From the NCBI RefSeq assembly GCF_040839445.1, contig NZ_JBDPGJ010000002.1, forward strand, positions 620,001 to 684,000: a stretch of DNA of 64,000 bases, written 5' to 3'. Made by a program: the position numbers and the translations under genes. This document shows, piece after piece, positions 7,878-16,784 of the stretch (its first letter is position 1; every line of letters starts with the position of its first letter). Below the pieces are notes generated by a model. It made no database searches. It was given only the letters and a program-made list of their open reading frames with translations, and was not told the DNA's origin. This DNA comes from Aquibium pacificus. GTDB taxonomy: Bacteria > Pseudomonadota > Alphaproteobacteria > Rhizobiales > Rhizobiaceae.

Positions 7878-8627
7878 TCAGACGGGCTGCGGCGCCAGTT
7901 GCGCGCCGCCGCAGACGTGGATCACGTCGCCGGTGATGAAAGAGGCGCGGTCGGAGGCGAGGAAGGCGATCGCACCGGCGACGTCGTCGGGCGTGCCCAG
8001 ACGATCGAGCGGCGTCAGCTTGCGAAACGAATCCGCCATCGCGGCATTGGCCGCCACGAGCTTCTTGTTGAACGGCGAGTTCAGGAAGCTCGGCGCCACC
8101 GCGTTGACGCGGATGCGATCCTTGCCGAGCTGGACGGCGAGCGCACGCGTCAGGCCGATCAGGCCGGACTTGCTTGACGTGTAGCCGATGCCCGTGCCGC
8201 TCAGATAGACGCGTGACGCGACGTTGACGATGCTGCCGCTGCCGGCTGGCCGCATCAGGGGCGCGGCCGCCTGGCACAAGAGCATGGGCGCCGTCAGGTT
8301 GATGGTCATGATGGCGTTCCAGACGTCGAGATCGACGTCGCCGATCGTCGGCGCGCCGGTTCGGCCGGCATTGTTGACCAGGCAGTCCAGCCGTCCGAAA
8401 TGCGCCTCGACCGTCGCCATCATCGGCTTGATTGCTTCGAGGTCGGAGAGATCGACGTCGAGCGCCAGCGTCTCGACGCCGAAATCGCGGCCGATCTCGT
8501 CGCAGACCGCCGTCGCCGCCTCGATGGCGATGTCGGCGAGCACGATGTGGAAGCCGTCGGCGGCCAGCATGCGGGCCGTGGCGGAGCCGACGGCACCGGC
8601 GCCGCCGGTGATCAAGGCGGTCCTCAT
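7878..8627 (-). CDS. short-chain dehydrogenase/reductase (SDR)
   Basis: A 249-residue classical SDR. ITGGAGAVGSATAR near residue 6 binds NAD(P), NNAG occurs near 87, and the catalytic Ser-Tyr-Lys set is Ser in IVNVASR (near 137), Tyr in GIGYTSSKSG (near 150) and Lys four residues on. The closing HVCGGAQLAPQ replaces the usual DGG end. The ATG was chosen at 8627 because it overlaps the permease stop by 4 bp. It is the last gene of the ABC transporter operon, so it probably oxidises or reduces the imported compound. Confidence 0.9.
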   Translation of the reverse strand: MRTALITGGAGAVGSATARMLAADGFHIVLADIAIEAATAVCDEIGRDFGVETLALDVDLSDLEAIKPMMATVEAHFGRLDCLVNNAGRTGAPTIGDVDLDVWNAIMTINLTAPMLLCQAAAPLMRPAGSGSIVNVASRVYLSGTGIGYTSSKSGLIGLTRALAVQLGKDRIRVNAVAPSFLNSPFNKKLVAANAAMADSFRKLTPLDRLGTPDDVAGAIAFLASDRASFITGDVIHVCGGAQLAPQPV

Positions 8628-9709
8628 CGCTGCCACGGCATCATCCGCCGCTGCAGGGCCTGCAGCCCGTAGGTCAGTAAGACGCCCAGCATCATCACCA
8701 CGAGCAGCCCGGCATACATCTTTTCCGGGTTCAGCACTTCCCAGTAGTAGAAGGTGATGAAGCCGACGCCCTGCTTGGCGCGCAGGAACTCGACCGAGAT
8801 GATCACGATCATGGCGGTTCCGAGCGCGATCCGCAGCCCGGCGAAGATGACCGGCATGGCTCCGGGGATGATGACATGGCGCATCATTTGCCAGCCATTG
8901 GCGCCGTAGTTGCGGCCGGCCATGAGATAGACCTTCTCGATGCCGCGCACTCCGGCCATGGTGTTGATGGTCATCAGGATGAACACGGCCAGCGCCACAA
9001 CCAGGATCTTCGGCCCCTCGCCGAACGGGTTGGCGAAGATCAGCATGACGATCGGGAAGATGGCGATCTTGGGCAGCACGTAGACGGCCGACAGCGTGGT
9101 GTCGAGCATCAGGCGCACCGTCTGGTTGATTCCCATCACGACGCCCAGAAGGATGCCCGGTATCGCGCCGAGCACGAAGCCGACAAAGACCCGGCCGAGC
9201 GTCGCCAGGACGTGGCTTTCCGAAAGCAGGTTCCAGACGCCGGCCCAGCCGTCGCGGGCCAAATATTCGGGGATCAGCCATGGGCGCCCGATTAGGCTGG
9301 TTTCGGAAAAGCGATCGTAGCGCACCGTCATGTCCCACAGACCGGCCGCGATGCGGCTCGGCTGCGGAAACCAGGTCGGATTGATCAGCCCGTAGTCGCC
9401 GGCAAACTGCCACAGCAGCAGCACGAGCGCGGGAAAGCCGAAGGCGAGCGTGCGCTCGTAGGCGGCGCGGCCCCGCAGCGGCACCATGCGCCCGATGCGC
9501 TCGCAGACGATGACGAGGATGACGAAGCTGCCGACGATGGCCAGCCACGCCAGTGGCCGCCACAACCCGGTCACCGCCAGCAGCACGTGCAATGCCACTG
9601 CCGCTGCGAGGAGCATAAGGATTGCGCGGCGGTCGGCGGCGTGATGATCTTTGGCGTCGGGCGGCGCGCCATTGTGTTCGGAGAGCTTGCCGCTGGAAAT
9701 TTCGGTCAT
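8624..9709 (-). CDS. ABC transporter permease (nitrate/sulfonate/taurine type)
   Basis: A 361-residue inner-membrane permease of the SsuC/TauC family. Two N-terminal helices precede an extended periplasmic segment, then the six-helix core holds the EAA-loop-like region AGLRIALGTAMIVIISVEFL. The gene overlaps the ATPase gene by 4 bp and the SDR gene by 4 bp. The N-terminal extension of about 80 residues is longer than in typical SsuC proteins. Confidence 0.9.
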   Translation of the reverse strand: MTEISSGKLSEHNGAPPDAKDHHAADRRAILMLLAAAVALHVLLAVTGLWRPLAWLAIVGSFVILVIVCERIGRMVPLRGRAAYERTLAFGFPALVLLLWQFAGDYGLINPTWFPQPSRIAAGLWDMTVRYDRFSETSLIGRPWLIPEYLARDGWAGVWNLLSESHVLATLGRVFVGFVLGAIPGILLGVVMGINQTVRLMLDTTLSAVYVLPKIAIFPIVMLIFANPFGEGPKILVVALAVFILMTINTMAGVRGIEKVYLMAGRNYGANGWQMMRHVIIPGAMPVIFAGLRIALGTAMIVIISVEFLRAKQGVGFITFYYWEVLNPEKMYAGLLVVMMLGVLLTYGLQALQRRMMPWQR

Positions 9710-10518
9710 TGCTGCATCTCCATCGCGCGCGTGACCTCGCTCGACAGCCGCTCCCAGATCTCGGCGCGATGCTCGGCGAAGCGGGGCATGTTCATGGCGT
9801 CGATCGTGCGCGGCCGCGGTAGGTCGATCTCGAAGATGGCGAGCCGGCGTCCCGGCTGGGCGCTCATCAGGATCACCCGGTCGCCGAGCAGCACCGCCTC
9901 ATCGAGGCTGTGGGTGATGTAGACGACGGTCTTGCGCGTCTCCTCCCAGATCCGCAGCAACTCGTCCTGGAGCACCACGCGCGTCTGCGCATCGAGCGCG
10001 CCCAGCGGCTCGTCCATCAGCAAAACCTCGGGATCGTTGGCGAGCGCGCGGATGATCGAGACGCGCTGCTTCATGCCGCCGGAGATCTGGTGCGGATAAT
10101 AATCCGCGAATTTTGCCAGCCCGACGCGGTCGAGCCAGGCGCGCGCCGTCTCGCGCCGCTCGCACGCCGAAACGCCGCGCATCTGCAGCCCGAAGGCGAC
10201 GTTATCGATCACGGTCTTCCACGGGAAGATCGCGTATTCCTGGAACACCACGCTGTTCAGCGGCTTGCCTGGCTCGGCGCCGGGACGGATGTCGATGGTG
10301 CCGAAGGAGATGTCCTCCAGCCCCGCGAGCATGCGCAGGAAGGTCGACTTGCCGCATCCCGACGGCCCGACGATGCAGACGAACTCGCCTTCGGCGACGT
10401 CGAGGCTGAAATCGTCCAGCGCCGTGATCGACCCGGCGAGCGTCGGGTAGGTTTTGGTGACGTTGCGCGCGACGATTTTCGGCGCGCGGGGCGCGCCACT
10501 CGGAGCCATGCTGTTCAT
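9706..10518 (-). CDS. ABC transporter ATP-binding protein (nitrate/sulfonate/taurine type)
   Basis: A 270-residue ATPase. Walker A is GPSGCGKSTFLR near residue 53, the Q-loop is FQEYAIFPW near 94, the signature is ISGGMKQRVSI near 147, Walker B is VLLMDEPLGALD near 168, and the switch His is in VVYITHSLDEA near 200. AGGAAACC precedes the ATG. It couples to the permease encoded next to it. Confidence 0.94.
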   Translation of the reverse strand: MNSMAPSGAPRAPKIVARNVTKTYPTLAGSITALDDFSLDVAEGEFVCIVGPSGCGKSTFLRMLAGLEDISFGTIDIRPGAEPGKPLNSVVFQEYAIFPWKTVIDNVAFGLQMRGVSACERRETARAWLDRVGLAKFADYYPHQISGGMKQRVSIIRALANDPEVLLMDEPLGALDAQTRVVLQDELLRIWEETRKTVVYITHSLDEAVLLGDRVILMSAQPGRRLAIFEIDLPRPRTIDAMNMPRFAEHRAEIWERLSSEVTRAMEMQQ

Positions 10519-10539
10519 GCGGTTTCCTCACCGGAGGGT

Positions 10540-10566
10540 CGGCGCATGGGACGGGCCCATGCGCCG
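10540..10566 (-). promoter_or_regulatory. intercistronic hairpin after the ABC binding-protein gene
   Basis: Perfect inverted repeat with arms CGGCGCATGGG and CCCATGCGCCG around a 5-base loop, in the gap between the binding-protein gene and the ATPase gene. No T-run follows on either strand. It sits at the same place as the hairpins after tctC and after the Liv-type binding-protein gene. Confidence 0.6.
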
Positions 10567-10594
10567 GGTCGACGGTCGGCGACGAAAGGGCCGC

Positions 10595-11635
10595 CTAATG
10601 GGCGCCGAGGGTCTCGATCGCCTTTTTCGTGAAGGTTTCGTCGATGGCCTTCGTCAAGTCCAGCGGCTTGTCGTATTCGGTGCGGCCGTTCTCGCGATGC
10701 ACGCGCTCGATGTCGGCGAGGCCGTCGACGGGGATGGCCACGTTCGGATCGTAGATCACCGGGCTGCCGGTGCGGATCGCCTCCTCGGTCGAGGCCGTGT
10801 AGGCGAGATAGGCGTCGATGTTCTCCTGGGCCAGGTAGTCGTCGCCTTGCATCATGCGGGCCGCTTCTGCGAGCGCGAGCACGAAACGCTCGGCCACGTC
10901 CGGCCGCTCGTTGATGAACTTGCCGGAGCCGACGAAGGCGATGGTCATCAGGCCGGGCGTGATGTCCTGCGCCAGCACCACGGCGTTGCCCGAGGCGATC
11001 GCCTGGTCGGAGAAGGGCGAGCTCAGCAGCGCGGCGTCAATCGACTTGCCGTCAATGGCGGCCGGCATGTCGGCATTGCCGATGTTCATCAGCTCGACGT
11101 CTCGAATGGTCAGGTCCGCCTGCTCGAGCGCCTTGGCGACGAAGTACTCGCCGCCGCTGCCGGGACCGCCGGCCGCGCCGATGCGCTTGCCCTTCAGGTC
11201 GGCGATGGTCTTGACGGCGCCGCTGTCGGCCAGGTCCTTGCGCACCAGGAGCTTGGTGGGTCCGTTCTCCATCGGATCGAGCGCGCCCGGCGCGATGATG
11301 CGGATGTCGAGACCGCGATCCCAAGCCGACCACAGCGAGGAGACGATGGCGATGCCGCCAACGTCGACGCTGCCCTGGTCGAGGAAGGCGATCGCCTCGG
11401 TGCCCGACTTGACGCGCTCGAATTCGACGTCGAGCCCGTATTTGTCGAAGATGCCGCGACCTTCGGCTACATAGGCGGTCGCAAACTTCATGATCGGCAC
11501 ATAGGCGACTTTCACCGCCTGCGGCGGGTCGAGCGGCGCGACGTCCGCGGCGTTCGCGGCCCCGATCGACAGCGCGCTCCCAAACGCAATCGCGGTCGCG
11601 ACGGCTCGGGCTTTCCAGTCAGTCATGTTCAGCAT
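10595..11635 (-). CDS. ABC transporter substrate-binding protein (nitrate/sulfonate/taurine type)
   Basis: A 346-residue periplasmic protein. The start at 11635 follows GGGAGAG and opens a signal peptide that ends near AANA-ADVAP. The fold is the NMT1/SsuA type: KVAYVPIMKFATAYVAEGRGIF near residue 40, SGTEAIAFLDQGSVDVG near 72 and LKGKRIGAAGGPGSGG near 138. It is the first gene of an operon continuing with ATPase, permease and SDR. The ligand cannot be read from sequence; a small organic acid is as likely as a sulfonate. Confidence 0.9.
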   Translation of the reverse strand: MLNMTDWKARAVATAIAFGSALSIGAANAADVAPLDPPQAVKVAYVPIMKFATAYVAEGRGIFDKYGLDVEFERVKSGTEAIAFLDQGSVDVGGIAIVSSLWSAWDRGLDIRIIAPGALDPMENGPTKLLVRKDLADSGAVKTIADLKGKRIGAAGGPGSGGEYFVAKALEQADLTIRDVELMNIGNADMPAAIDGKSIDAALLSSPFSDQAIASGNAVVLAQDITPGLMTIAFVGSGKFINERPDVAERFVLALAEAARMMQGDDYLAQENIDAYLAYTASTEEAIRTGSPVIYDPNVAIPVDGLADIERVHRENGRTEYDKPLDLTKAIDETFTKKAIETLGAH

Positions 11636-11739
11636 TGTCTCTCTCCCTTTATGGATTTTCTTTTCGGATATCGGCCCGGGCTCTTCACGGCGCCGGTCTT
11701 TCAATCGTAAACGGGCGGCACGCAAGCATGTCGCCTTCC

Positions 11740-13167
11740 TCAAGCCTCCGCCATCGCCCTCGTGGGGCTGAGATAGGCGCCCTGCGCGGCAAGATTACGC
11801 CTCAGTTCGGAAATGGGAACCTCGGCAGGCTCGATTCCGCGGTTGGCGGCGATCGCGGCGGCGATACCGGCCGCGTGGCCGGTCAGCCAGCACTGCGGGA
11901 TCTCGCGCATGAAGGAATGGCTGGTCGCGTCGCAGGACAGGTGCCGTCCCGGCGCCAGCAGCCCGCCGATGTCGGCGGGGACGATGCTGAAATAGGGCAC
12001 CGATATGTTGGCGAATTTCGGCGACAGCGGCGGCGACACGCCGATCTCGTCGGGGGCGGTGCGACCGTCCCACATCTCGCGCGTCAGCTTGCCCCTGCCC
12101 ACGAGCCGGCGGCCGTGGCGCACGCCAAGCTGGGGCGCGGAGACCATCAGATAGGCGTCCGAGAAGCCGGGGGCGTGCTCGCGGTAGAAGGCGAGGTGCC
12201 GGATCATGAGCTGGTGGCTCTTGATCTCGACCTCGGACAGATCCTCGACCTTCAGCGCCGAATAGCCCGACAGGCGCGGCCCCATGAAAACGGCGACGTC
12301 GTTGCGCCAGGACACAACCGGCCGTTCGAAGAAGCGCATCGCCTCGCGGCCGCGTGCCATGAACTGCGAATACTGCTCGGGCGTCTCGGCGCGGAAACGC
12401 AGGAAGGCGTCCATGTCGACGCCGGCCAACATCCAGGCGGTGTTCATGCAGCCGTGGATGTCGCGCTGGTCGACTTCGGTATCGAACCCGGAACCCGCCC
12501 TTGCATAGAGGTCGCCGTCGCCGGTGGCGTCGACCGTCGCCCGCGCGAGCACCGCGCGGCGGCCCTCCTTGCTTTCGAAGATGCAGCCGGCGACGCGATT
12601 GCCCTCCATCACCGGGCGCGCGCCCCAGGCGTGGAAGATCGGATGCACGCCGGCTTCCAGCACCATCGCCAGCGATTCGGCCTTCAGCCATTCCGGATCG
12701 AGCGTCGGCGAATGGGTGACGGTGTCGTGGTAGGCAGCGGTGCGCAGGGCCCAGTAGGCCACCTTTTCCGGATCGTGCGATCCCCAGTCGGCCCTGTCCG
12801 GCCCGGCGATCATGTCGCGCGTCAGGCGCGATAGTGCCTCCTCGGCAAAGCCGCGGATGACGTGCCTTCCGGACCAGTCGGTCATGCGGTCGATCCAGAT
12901 CACCAGGCCGCCTGTCGAAAGCCCGCCGAGATGGTTGTAGCGCTCCATCAGCACCACATCGGCGCCGAGACGCGCAGCCGCCACCGCCGCCGCGGTTCCG
13001 GCCGGGCCGCCGCCGACCACGAGTACGTCGCACTCGGTATGGACGGCAACGGGCTGTGCCGGCTCATCGATCACGCGCGAGGACAGCCTGCGCCGTTCCT
13101 GCCGCTGCGTCTCGAAGGTTTCCGCCTGAAAGAACAGGCGACCGCCCTCCGGTTCCATGGAGCCCAT
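11740..13167 (-). CDS. FAD-dependent oxidoreductase (FAD_oxidored family)
   Basis: A 475-residue flavoprotein. The ATG at 13167 follows AGGAGG, and upstream in-frame ATGs lack such a site. The dinucleotide-binding motif VVGGGPAGTAAAVAAARLG near residue 47 is followed by ERYNHLGGLSTGG. A second FAD-contact region is near TVDATGDGDLYARAG (about residue 225), and LAPGRHLSCDATSHSFMR lies near 405. This family oxidises small organic molecules, but the substrate is not known. It is divergent from the LysR gene, with palindromic sites between them, so LysR control is likely. It may be read through into the ABC operon, 104 bp downstream. Confidence 0.85.
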   Translation of the reverse strand: MGSMEPEGGRLFFQAETFETQRQERRRLSSRVIDEPAQPVAVHTECDVLVVGGGPAGTAAAVAAARLGADVVLMERYNHLGGLSTGGLVIWIDRMTDWSGRHVIRGFAEEALSRLTRDMIAGPDRADWGSHDPEKVAYWALRTAAYHDTVTHSPTLDPEWLKAESLAMVLEAGVHPIFHAWGARPVMEGNRVAGCIFESKEGRRAVLARATVDATGDGDLYARAGSGFDTEVDQRDIHGCMNTAWMLAGVDMDAFLRFRAETPEQYSQFMARGREAMRFFERPVVSWRNDVAVFMGPRLSGYSALKVEDLSEVEIKSHQLMIRHLAFYREHAPGFSDAYLMVSAPQLGVRHGRRLVGRGKLTREMWDGRTAPDEIGVSPPLSPKFANISVPYFSIVPADIGGLLAPGRHLSCDATSHSFMREIPQCWLTGHAAGIAAAIAANRGIEPAEVPISELRRNLAAQGAYLSPTRAMAEA

Positions 13168-13234
13168 ACGGATTTTCCTCCTGCCCGGCCCTCCTCGGCC
13201 AGCATTGGGGTTCAGACTATGGAGGCCAAATTGC

Positions 13235-13282
13235 TTGATCAAACGAATTTCGTGGGTCTATTGATGAAGCAGATTAATCAAT
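13235..13282. promoter_or_regulatory. putative LysR-type operator sites
   Basis: The FAD-oxidoreductase/LysR intergenic region holds the palindrome TTGATCAA (13235-13242) and the interrupted palindrome ATTGAT-N11-ATCAAT (13260-13282). The second is a textbook T-N11-A LysR box. Both use the same TTGAT/ATCAA half-site and lie between the divergent start codons at 13167 and 13298. Confidence 0.7.
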
Positions 13283-13297
13283 CGCGGCATTTCTGGC

Positions 13298-14185
13298 ATG
13301 GATATTCTCGGCCTCGAAGCCTTCATCCGCATCGCGGAGTCCGGCAGCTTCAAGAGCGCGGCCTCAGCGATGAACCTGTCGCAGACGGCCCTCAGCCATC
13401 GCATCCGCAAGCTCGAGCAGGATGTGGGCCTGATGCTCTTGCAGCGGACGACGCGGTCGCTGGCGCTCACGCGGGCCGGCCAGGATTTCTTCCCGAAGGC
13501 GCGCGACATGATGCTGCGCCTCGACCGGCTCTACGAGGATCTGCGCATCGAGGGGCGGCGCGCGCACGAACGGGTCGCGATCGGCTGCCTGAGTTCGCTC
13601 GGCGAACGCTACCTGCCCAGCGCCCTGCGCACGTTCCGGGAGCGGAACCCGACCGTCGACATCGTCATCCATGACGAGCACGCGGCGGTCCTGGCCGACC
13701 GGGTGCTGGCCGGCCAGATCCAGTTCGCGCTCACCATCCTCGGCGCGCAGCACTGGGCGCAGAAGTCGCGCGTGCTGTTCGAGGAGGATTTCGTCGCCGC
13801 TGTGCCGATCGACCACCCGCTTGCCGACAGGCCACAACTAACCTGGGCCGATCTGGTCGGCTATCCGCTGGCGCGCGTTTCCACCACCACGAGCCACGGC
13901 TTCATCCTGAGCGAAAGCCTCAACACCTTCGCCCACGAACTCGACTGGCGCTACGAGGTGCAGCGCACGCACATGGCGGGCAGCCTCGTCATCGCCGGCC
14001 TTGCCATCACCGTCCTGCCGCGCGCGGCGATCCCGAAGCATGAGCGCGTGAGGGTGATCCCGATCACCGAGCCCTCGATCCGCCGCACCGTCGGCATCAT
14101 CTCGCTCAGCGGCGTGCCCCTGTCGCCGCCCGCCATGCAATTGCAGCGCATGCTGCTGCGCGAGATCGCGAAGGAATGGGGCTGA
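13298..14185 (+). CDS. LysR-family transcriptional regulator
   Basis: A 295-residue regulator. The N-terminal winged helix-turn-helix covers residues 1-60 (AFIRIAESGSFKSAASAMNL, SHRIRKLEQDVGLMLLQRTTR), followed by a periplasmic-binding-like effector domain from about residue 88. The start has only a weak ribosome binding site, common for LysR genes. Its target is probably the divergent FAD-oxidoreductase gene and the ABC operon behind it. Confidence 0.93.
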   Translation: MDILGLEAFIRIAESGSFKSAASAMNLSQTALSHRIRKLEQDVGLMLLQRTTRSLALTRAGQDFFPKARDMMLRLDRLYEDLRIEGRRAHERVAIGCLSSLGERYLPSALRTFRERNPTVDIVIHDEHAAVLADRVLAGQIQFALTILGAQHWAQKSRVLFEEDFVAAVPIDHPLADRPQLTWADLVGYPLARVSTTTSHGFILSESLNTFAHELDWRYEVQRTHMAGSLVIAGLAITVLPRAAIPKHERVRVIPITEPSIRRTVGIISLSGVPLSPPAMQLQRMLLREIAKEWG

Positions 14186-14308
14186 TCGCTCCGAGAAGCC
14201 TGGTCCACCATCGCCCGCCTGAACCGCGGCGGGTGAACCCGCAGGGTTGCTCCACGGGTGGAACTCTTTCATGTGGATGGCCGAACGCACGGCGACGGGG
14301 AGCAATCG

Positions 14309-15042
14309 ATGGTGGATGTGGATGGCGATGGGGTGCTTGCGCTCTGGAACGGGGTCGATCCGTCGCACCGGCGCGAATACGACGCCGGGCACAGCCGCGA
14401 GCACGTGCCGGAGCGGATTTCCGTCCCCGGGCATGCTCGGCGCGCGGCGCTATGTCCGGCTGGCCGGGGCGCTGCCCGAATTCCTGAGGCTCTATGCGAT
14501 GTGCGACACGGACGTGCTGCAGAGCGCGCCCTACCGCAGGCTCCTCGATCACCCGACGGAGTGGTCGATAAAGATGCGGCTGGCCTTTCGCGGCTTTAAG
14601 CGCCTGTGCTGCCGGCGCATCGCGTCCTTCGGCGGCGGTGCGGCCGGGGTGCTGTGCGCCATTCCGGTCGACGACCGCGTCGACCTGCGGTCGGCGGAGC
14701 TGCACCGGGCGCTGCTCGGCCTGCTGTCGCACCGGCCCTTCGTCGCCGTCCATGCGATCGAGCGCGACAGGGCGGTGGCCGACGTGCTGTTCCGCATCGG
14801 CGGCGATGCGCCCGACTTCCCCGATCATGGCGCGATCCTGATCGAGGGGTACGACGAAGCGATGGTCGCGGAAGGGATTGCGGACACGGTGACCGCGCTC
14901 GGCGCGGTACATGTCGATGCCGGTGCGACCCTCACCACCTATCGGCTGGCCTATGCCCCTCGACGCCGCATCGCTGCAGCGCGTGGTGACGATCGGTCCC
15001 TCAGCGCACGCCGCCGCGCAGCCTCTGATCGATCGTCGCTGA
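14309..15042 (+). pseudogene. frameshifted remnant of an unrecognised protein gene
   Basis: Coding-like sequence jumps frame. One frame gives VLALWNGVDPSHRREYDAGH and HVPERISVPG, and after an extra base near 14425-14432 the next frame continues with MLGARRYVRLAGALPEF and a ~150-residue segment. A second +1 step near 14945 leads to DAASLQRVVTIGP and a TGA at 15040-15042, inside the end of the IclR gene on the other strand. The start ATG at 14309 follows GGGGAG. The family is not certain. The parent protein would have about 240 residues and no membrane segments. Two independent indels suggest decay rather than a sequencing error, though the latter cannot be excluded. Confidence 0.6.
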
Positions 15043-15816
15043 CGCCCGCGTCAGCACGGCGATGCAGTGCGTGCGCGCCGCCTCGTCGAAGCGTGAGATC
15101 GGCAGCGCGATGTTGATCGAGCCCAGTGGATAGCCCGACGCGCCGAGGATCGGCCGCGCGACGCCGGCGATGCCGGGCGTGAACTCCTCGACCACGAAGG
15201 CCAGGCCGGTCCGCTTCACCTCCGCGAGTTCGCTGCGCAGGGCCGCGACGCTGTCGATCGTGTTGGGCGTGATCTTTTCGAACACCACCCGCGCCAGGTA
15301 GTCCTCCAGCATCTCCGGGGGCAGGTGCGCGAGCAGCGCCTTGCCGCCAGAGGTGGCGTAGAGCGGCGCGGTGTCGCCCAGGCGCATGTGATAGAGCAGC
15401 CGGCGCGGGCTCATCACGCAGGCCACGACCTCCGACTTGTCGCCCTTGATGAAGTTGAGCGCGCAGGATTCCTGCGTCTCCGACGCGATCCACGTCAGCA
15501 CGCTCTCGGCAACGGCGACGATGTCGTTCCCGTCCTTGATCCGGCGGGCGAGCTTGGCGATGGCGGGCCCGAGCTCGTATCCCTTCGAGAGCGGCACGTA
15601 GGTCAGGTATTCGCGCCTGACCAGCGTCTTCAGCAGTTGCGTCAGGCTGCTCTTCGGGATCGCGAGTTCCTCGGCGATCTCGGTATGGGTCTTTTCCGCA
15701 TCCCAGCGCCCGAGGAACTCGAACAGGTCGAGCACCCGGGTCGCTGACTTGACCGATCCCTGCTCCGCCGCCGGCGCCCGGTCGGCGAGGTGCAGCACAT
15801 TGTCCTCGTTCGCCAA
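15001..15816 (-). CDS. IclR-family transcriptional regulator
   Basis: A 271-residue regulator that starts with TTG, 6 bp after GGGAGG. The N-terminal winged helix covers residues about 22-80 (SATRVLDLFEFLGRW, SSLTQLLKTLVRREYL). The C-terminal effector domain includes LGDTAPLYATSGGKALLAHLP near 150 and VEEFTPGIAGVARPI near 217. It is 12 bp behind the isomerase gene 15829-16653, so the two form an operon. It probably acts at the palindrome near 16724. Confidence 0.92.
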   Translation of the reverse strand: MANEDNVLHLADRAPAAEQGSVKSATRVLDLFEFLGRWDAEKTHTEIAEELAIPKSSLTQLLKTLVRREYLTYVPLSKGYELGPAIAKLARRIKDGNDIVAVAESVLTWIASETQESCALNFIKGDKSEVVACVMSPRRLLYHMRLGDTAPLYATSGGKALLAHLPPEMLEDYLARVVFEKITPNTIDSVAALRSELAEVKRTGLAFVVEEFTPGIAGVARPILGASGYPLGSINIALPISRFDEAARTHCIAVLTRASATIDQRLRGGVR

Positions 15817-15828
15817 ATGCAGCCTCCC

Positions 15829-16653
15829 TCAGGTCCCGACCGGGATTTTCCGGTCCGCCCGGTCTATCACAGCCCGGGCCATCGTGGCGGCCAATTTCGC
15901 CTGCTCGGCATGGCCGAGATGGGCGTGGCGCGCCGCCGGGGCCTCGATCGCGACCGGCGTTCCCTCGGGAAACGCCGCGACAAATTCCTCCAGCCACAAC
16001 GCTCCCTCGCCCGGGTAGAGCCGCTCGTTGCGCGCCTCGTTGCGAAGATTTTCGATCGCCGGGATCTCTGCCAAAGCATCGCACAAATGGACATAGCGGA
16101 AAAGCGCCGGATCGTAGGCGGCGAGATCGGCCGGCGATCCGCCGGAGCGGCTGAGATGCAGCGAATCGACCAGCAAGCCCGCATTGGCGGCGTCCGACTC
16201 CTTGAGCAGCAATGCCGCCTCGGCCAGGGACCGCACCTGGCTGTAGGGGATGAACTCCAGCATCGGTATCACGCCGCAGGCCTTCGCCCGCTCGCAGAAG
16301 CGCGCGAAGCGCTCGACGAGCCGCGCCCGTTCCGGGTCATTGCCGACCACCAGCACGTGCTTGGCGCCCAGTTCGGCGCCGGTCTTGATCCCGGCGAAGA
16401 AGGTTTCCATGTCGGTCTCGGGCATCAGCCAGAACGCCTCGACGTCGAGGAGGGCCAAACCTGTGTCGCGCAGCTTTTCCGCCACCGCGCGCTGCATGGC
16501 AGCGTCGCCCACCACCGGCACGATCGTGTCGCCCGGCAGCGGCGGCTGGAGGCGCAGGCCGACCGCGTCATAGCCGGCACGCGCCGCGCATTCGATCAGT
16601 TCGACGGGACCGGCCTTGATGATCGTGAAATGAGCGAGGGAAAGCAGGGGCAT
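15829..16653 (-). CDS. sugar phosphate isomerase/epimerase family TIM barrel
   Basis: A 274-residue TIM-barrel protein of the AP-endonuclease-2-like family. GAGGAACC precedes the ATG. Likely metal ligands are Glu in MLEFIPYSQ (near residue 133), Asp/His in LLVDSLHLSRSGG (near 167), His in RYVHLCDA (near 192) and Glu in AIEAPAARHAH near the end. It is the second of four such barrels in the cluster and the only one paired with an IclR regulator. Confidence 0.85.
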   Translation of the reverse strand: MPLLSLAHFTIIKAGPVELIECAARAGYDAVGLRLQPPLPGDTIVPVVGDAAMQRAVAEKLRDTGLALLDVEAFWLMPETDMETFFAGIKTGAELGAKHVLVVGNDPERARLVERFARFCERAKACGVIPMLEFIPYSQVRSLAEAALLLKESDAANAGLLVDSLHLSRSGGSPADLAAYDPALFRYVHLCDALAEIPAIENLRNEARNERLYPGEGALWLEEFVAAFPEGTPVAIEAPAARHAHLGHAEQAKLAATMARAVIDRADRKIPVGT

Positions 16654-16723
16654 GGACGGTTCCTCGGATTCAATCTGGCAGAAGCGGAGACGACAGCGGC
16701 AGCGCCACTCCAGCTTTACATAC

Positions 16724-16735
16724 TGAACTCGTTCA
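16724..16735. promoter_or_regulatory. putative IclR operator
   Basis: TGAACTCGTTCA: perfect 5-bp arms around a TC centre, with outer TA-rich flanks. It lies between the start codons of the divergent isomerase gene (16653) and SnoaL-like gene (16785). Confidence 0.45.
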
Positions 16736-16784
16736 CATAAGAAAACACCTCACGGCCCGCCGACATTCGAAAACAGGATTCCCG

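Noticed and set aside
10454..11710. 418-residue plus-strand frame over the ABC binding-protein gene
   Set aside because: Antisense shadow of a clear binding-protein gene in high-GC DNA; no motifs and no start signal.
11635..11743. Longer start for the ABC binding protein (36 extra residues)
   Set aside because: The extension is basic and would bury the signal peptide; the start at 11635 has a GGGAGAG site.
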